A DNA stretch of 61,886 bases from Candidatus Palauibacter soopunensis (GTDB taxonomy: Bacteria > Gemmatimonadota > Gemmatimonadetes > Palauibacterales > Palauibacteraceae). The notes beneath the pieces are model-generated. The model had not been told where the DNA came from, did not search any database, and saw only the letters and a list, made by a program, of their open reading frames with translations. Numbering within the stretch: position 1 is the stretch's first letter; every line of letters begins with the position of its first letter. A program made the translations under genes and the position numbers. Below, one piece after another: positions 59,841-61,886 of this stretch. Location of the stretch: positions 1 through 61,886 of the forward strand of contig NZ_CANPVT010000036.1 in assembly GCF_947581735.1 (NCBI RefSeq), read 5' to 3'.

Positions 59841-61886
59841 CCCGGGCCTCGCTCGAACGCGTGCAGGCCCGGCCGGGCGATCCGGTGATGAGCGCCGCCC
59901 TCGTCGCGGAGCACGGGCTGAGCCCGGAGGAGTGGGAGCAGATCCTCGGTTTCATGGGGCGGGAACCCACCTTCACGGAACTCGGCGTGTTCAGCGCCAT
60001 GTGGTCGGAACACTGCGGCTACAAGAACTCGCGGCCCCTGCTGCGGACGCTGCCTACGGAGAGCGCCGCCGTCGTCCAGGGCCCGGGGGAGAACGCCGGG
60101 GTCATCGACGTGGGCGGCGGATGGGGCGTCGCATTCAAGATCGAGTCCCACAACCATCCCTCGGCCGTAGAACCCTACCAGGGCGCGGCGACGGGGTCGG
60201 GCGGGATCCTGCGCGACGTGTTCACGATGGGGGCGCGGCCAATCGCCATCTTCGACAGCCTCCACTTCGGGTCACTCGACTCGCCGCAGTCGCGCTACCT
60301 GTTCGATGGGGTCGTGCGCGGGGTCGGCGACTACGGCAACTGCGTCGGGGTCCCCACGGTGGGGGGCGAGGCGATCTTCGACCCGGCCTACGAGCGAAAC
60401 CCGCTCATCAACGTGATGTGCATCGGTGTCCTCCCGCTCGAGCGCCTCATCCGGGGCGAGGCGGAGGGCGTCGGCAATCCCGTGATGGCCGTCGGCGCCC
60501 GCACGGGGCGGGACGGGATCCACGGGGCGACGTTCGCGTCGGAGGAACTCGACGAGGAAGCCGTCGACAGCCGGCCGCAGGTGCAGGTGGGCGATCCGTT
60601 CACGGAGAAACTGCTGCTCGAGGCGAGTCTCGAACTCATCGAGCGTGACCTCCTCGTCGGGATCCAGGACATGGGAGCGGCGGGGCTGACCTCGAGCGGT
60701 ACGGAGATGGCGGCGCGCTCGGGCTCCGGGATCGACATCGACGTGGCGTACCTCCCCGTCCGGGAGGAGGGGATGACGCCCTACGAGATGCTCCTCTCGG
60801 AGTCGCAGGAGCGGATGCTCCTCGTCGCGAAGCCCGAACACGAGGGGGCGGTGCGCGAGGTGCTGGAGCGCTGGGACCTGCAGGCGGCGACGATCGGACA
60901 GGTGACGGACGACGGGATGTTCCGCGTGCGCGAAGACGGGGTCGTGCGCGTCGAGATCCCGGTGAAGCCGCTGGTGGACGATTGTCCGACGTACGTCCGC
61001 GAGGGGGTCATGAGCCCGGCCGTGGCCGAAGCCCGCTCCGCGGACCTCGGCCCGTACGCCTCCTTCGAGTCGGACCGGGACGTGGATGCGGCGCTGCGGA
61101 CGCTGCTCGACGCCCCCTCTATCGCATCGCGGCGCTGGATCTACGAGCAGTACGACACCACGGTGCAGACGAACACGCTCGAGGGACCGGGTTCCGACGC
61201 GGCCGTGCTGCGGCTGCCGGCCGATGGGCGCGCGCTCGCGGCCTCGACGGACGGGAACGGGCGGCACACCTGGCTCGACCCGCGCACGGGGGGCCGCGCG
61301 GCGGTCGCCGAGGCGGCGCGTAACGTGGCCTGCTCGGGGGCGCGCCCGCTCGCCGTGACGAACTGCCTGAACTTCGGCAGCCCGCTGCGGCCGGAGGTGT
61401 ATTTTCAGCTCGCGGGGGCGGTCGAGGGGATGGGAGAGGCGTGCCGCGCGCTGCGCACGCCGGTGACGGGCGGCAACGTATCGCTCTACAACGAGACGGG
61501 CGGCCAGCCGGTCTACCCCACGCCGGTCATCGGCATGCTGGGCGTGATCGAGGATCTCGAACGACGCGTCCCCTCGGCGTTCCAGCGCGAAGGCGACGAG
61601 ATCTGGGTCGCCGGCGTGACCCGCGACGAGATCGGCGGGTCCGAGTATCTCGCGGCCTGCCACGGCCTCGTCGCCGGCCTGCCGCCGGCCCTGGAGCTGG
61701 GAGAGGCGGCGGCGCTGGTCGACTTTCTCGTCGAGGGAGCGGCGGACGGGGCGTTCGCGTCGGCGCACGATTGCTCGGACGGAGGGCTTGCGGTCGCGCT
61801 TGCGGAGTGCGCGGTGGGGGCGGCGGGCGGGCCGCTCGGCTGCACGGTCGATCTCGACGCGGCGCCCGCCGGGGCGGACGTGTCGG
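59837..61886 (+). CDS. purL: FGAM synthase subunit PurL, C-terminus outside window
   Basis: At least 683 residues of the small PurL (normally about 720-780), running off the right edge. FGAM synthesis from FGAR, ATP and ammonia. [54 protein letters not shown] and [12 protein letters not shown] are typical, as are the second ATP-grasp-like half ([21 protein letters not shown]) and [19 protein letters not shown] near the edge. The ATG overlaps the purQ stop. An earlier ATG is not needed. Confidence 0.96.
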   Translation, partial: MTRASLERVQARPGDPVMSAALVAEHGLSPEEWEQILGFMGREPTFTELGVFSAMWSEHCGYKNSRPLLRTLPTESAAVVQGPGENAGVIDVGGGWGVAFKIESHNHPSAVEPYQGAATGSGGILRDVFTMGARPIAIFDSLHFGSLDSPQSRYLFDGVVRGVGDYGNCVGVPTVGGEAIFDPAYERNPLINVMCIGVLPLERLIRGEAEGVGNPVMAVGARTGRDGIHGATFASEELDEEAVDSRPQVQVGDPFTEKLLLEASLELIERDLLVGIQDMGAAGLTSSGTEMAARSGSGIDIDVAYLPVREEGMTPYEMLLSESQERMLLVAKPEHEGAVREVLERWDLQAATIGQVTDDGMFRVREDGVVRVEIPVKPLVDDCPTYVREGVMSPAVAEARSADLGPYASFESDRDVDAALRTLLDAPSIASRRWIYEQYDTTVQTNTLEGPGSDAAVLRLPADGRALAASTDGNGRHTWLDPRTGGRAAVAEAARNVACSGARPLAVTNCLNFGSPLRPEVYFQLAGAVEGMGEACRALRTPVTGGNVSLYNETGGQPVYPTPVIGMLGVIEDLERRVPSAFQREGDEIWVAGVTRDEIGGSEYLAACHGLVAGLPPALELGEAAALVDFLVEGAADGAFASAHDCSDGGLAVALAECAVGAAGGPLGCTVDLDAAPAGADVS

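Overview
The window is about 70% GC and almost fully coding. Several traits suggest a member of the Gemmatimonadota, possibly a marine or sponge-associated lineage: very large secreted proteins that join a TolB/PD40 propeller to an amidohydrolase domain, small lineage-type outer-membrane barrels, frequent TTG and GTG starts, and 4-base stop/start overlaps. This placement is inferred from gene content and not from a marker gene. I saw no rRNA, tRNA, CRISPR array, transposase or phage gene.

Left part (1-15 kb): two paralogous outer-membrane barrels, a partial lipoprotein, a benzoate-CoA-ligase-type enzyme, a P-loop kinase, gamma-glutamyltransferase, an alpha-carbonic anhydrase lipoprotein and a secreted propeller-amidohydrolase. 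A TM2-domain membrane protein and a B12-dependent acyl-CoA mutase follow; the mutase carries the two active-site substitutions of isobutyryl-CoA mutase, and its MeaB GTPase chaperone lies close by. 15-24 kb is housekeeping: mgtE, then an aspS-phoH-pgpH-ybeY operon in which every junction is a TTGA overlap, then rlmN. 24-31 kb: yqeK, rqcH coupled to an ADP-ribosylglycohydrolase, a voltage-sensor channel with an abnormal filter, a TerB/acyl-CoA-oxidase fusion and a double CDGSH protein.

31-45 kb is an envelope and degradation region: a choice-of-anchor B protein, trpA, an S9 peptidase, arginase and two tandem propeller-amidohydrolases. 45-54 kb holds the other trp genes. trpC-trpF-trpB run into a gene with an in-frame TGA that I read as selenocysteine (an AhpD-like CxxU protein), then a VOC protein and a LivK-type binding lipoprotein. 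lexA is divergent from trpC, and its promoter carries four TTC motifs at exact 11-bp spacing. Between lexA and trpD is a 1.75-kb repeat-rich island: an AraC-like regulator framed by a 67-69 bp inverted repeat, and a decayed mini-operon framed by a 70-bp direct repeat with 20-bp-spaced GGGAC motifs. The right end holds truA, an HtrA-type protease and purB-purC-purS-purQ-purL, with purL cut by the window edge.

The strongest candidates for new biology are the selenoprotein, the lexA-trpD repeat island, the lexA operator array, and an 18-20 bp perfect palindrome found at three gene boundaries.
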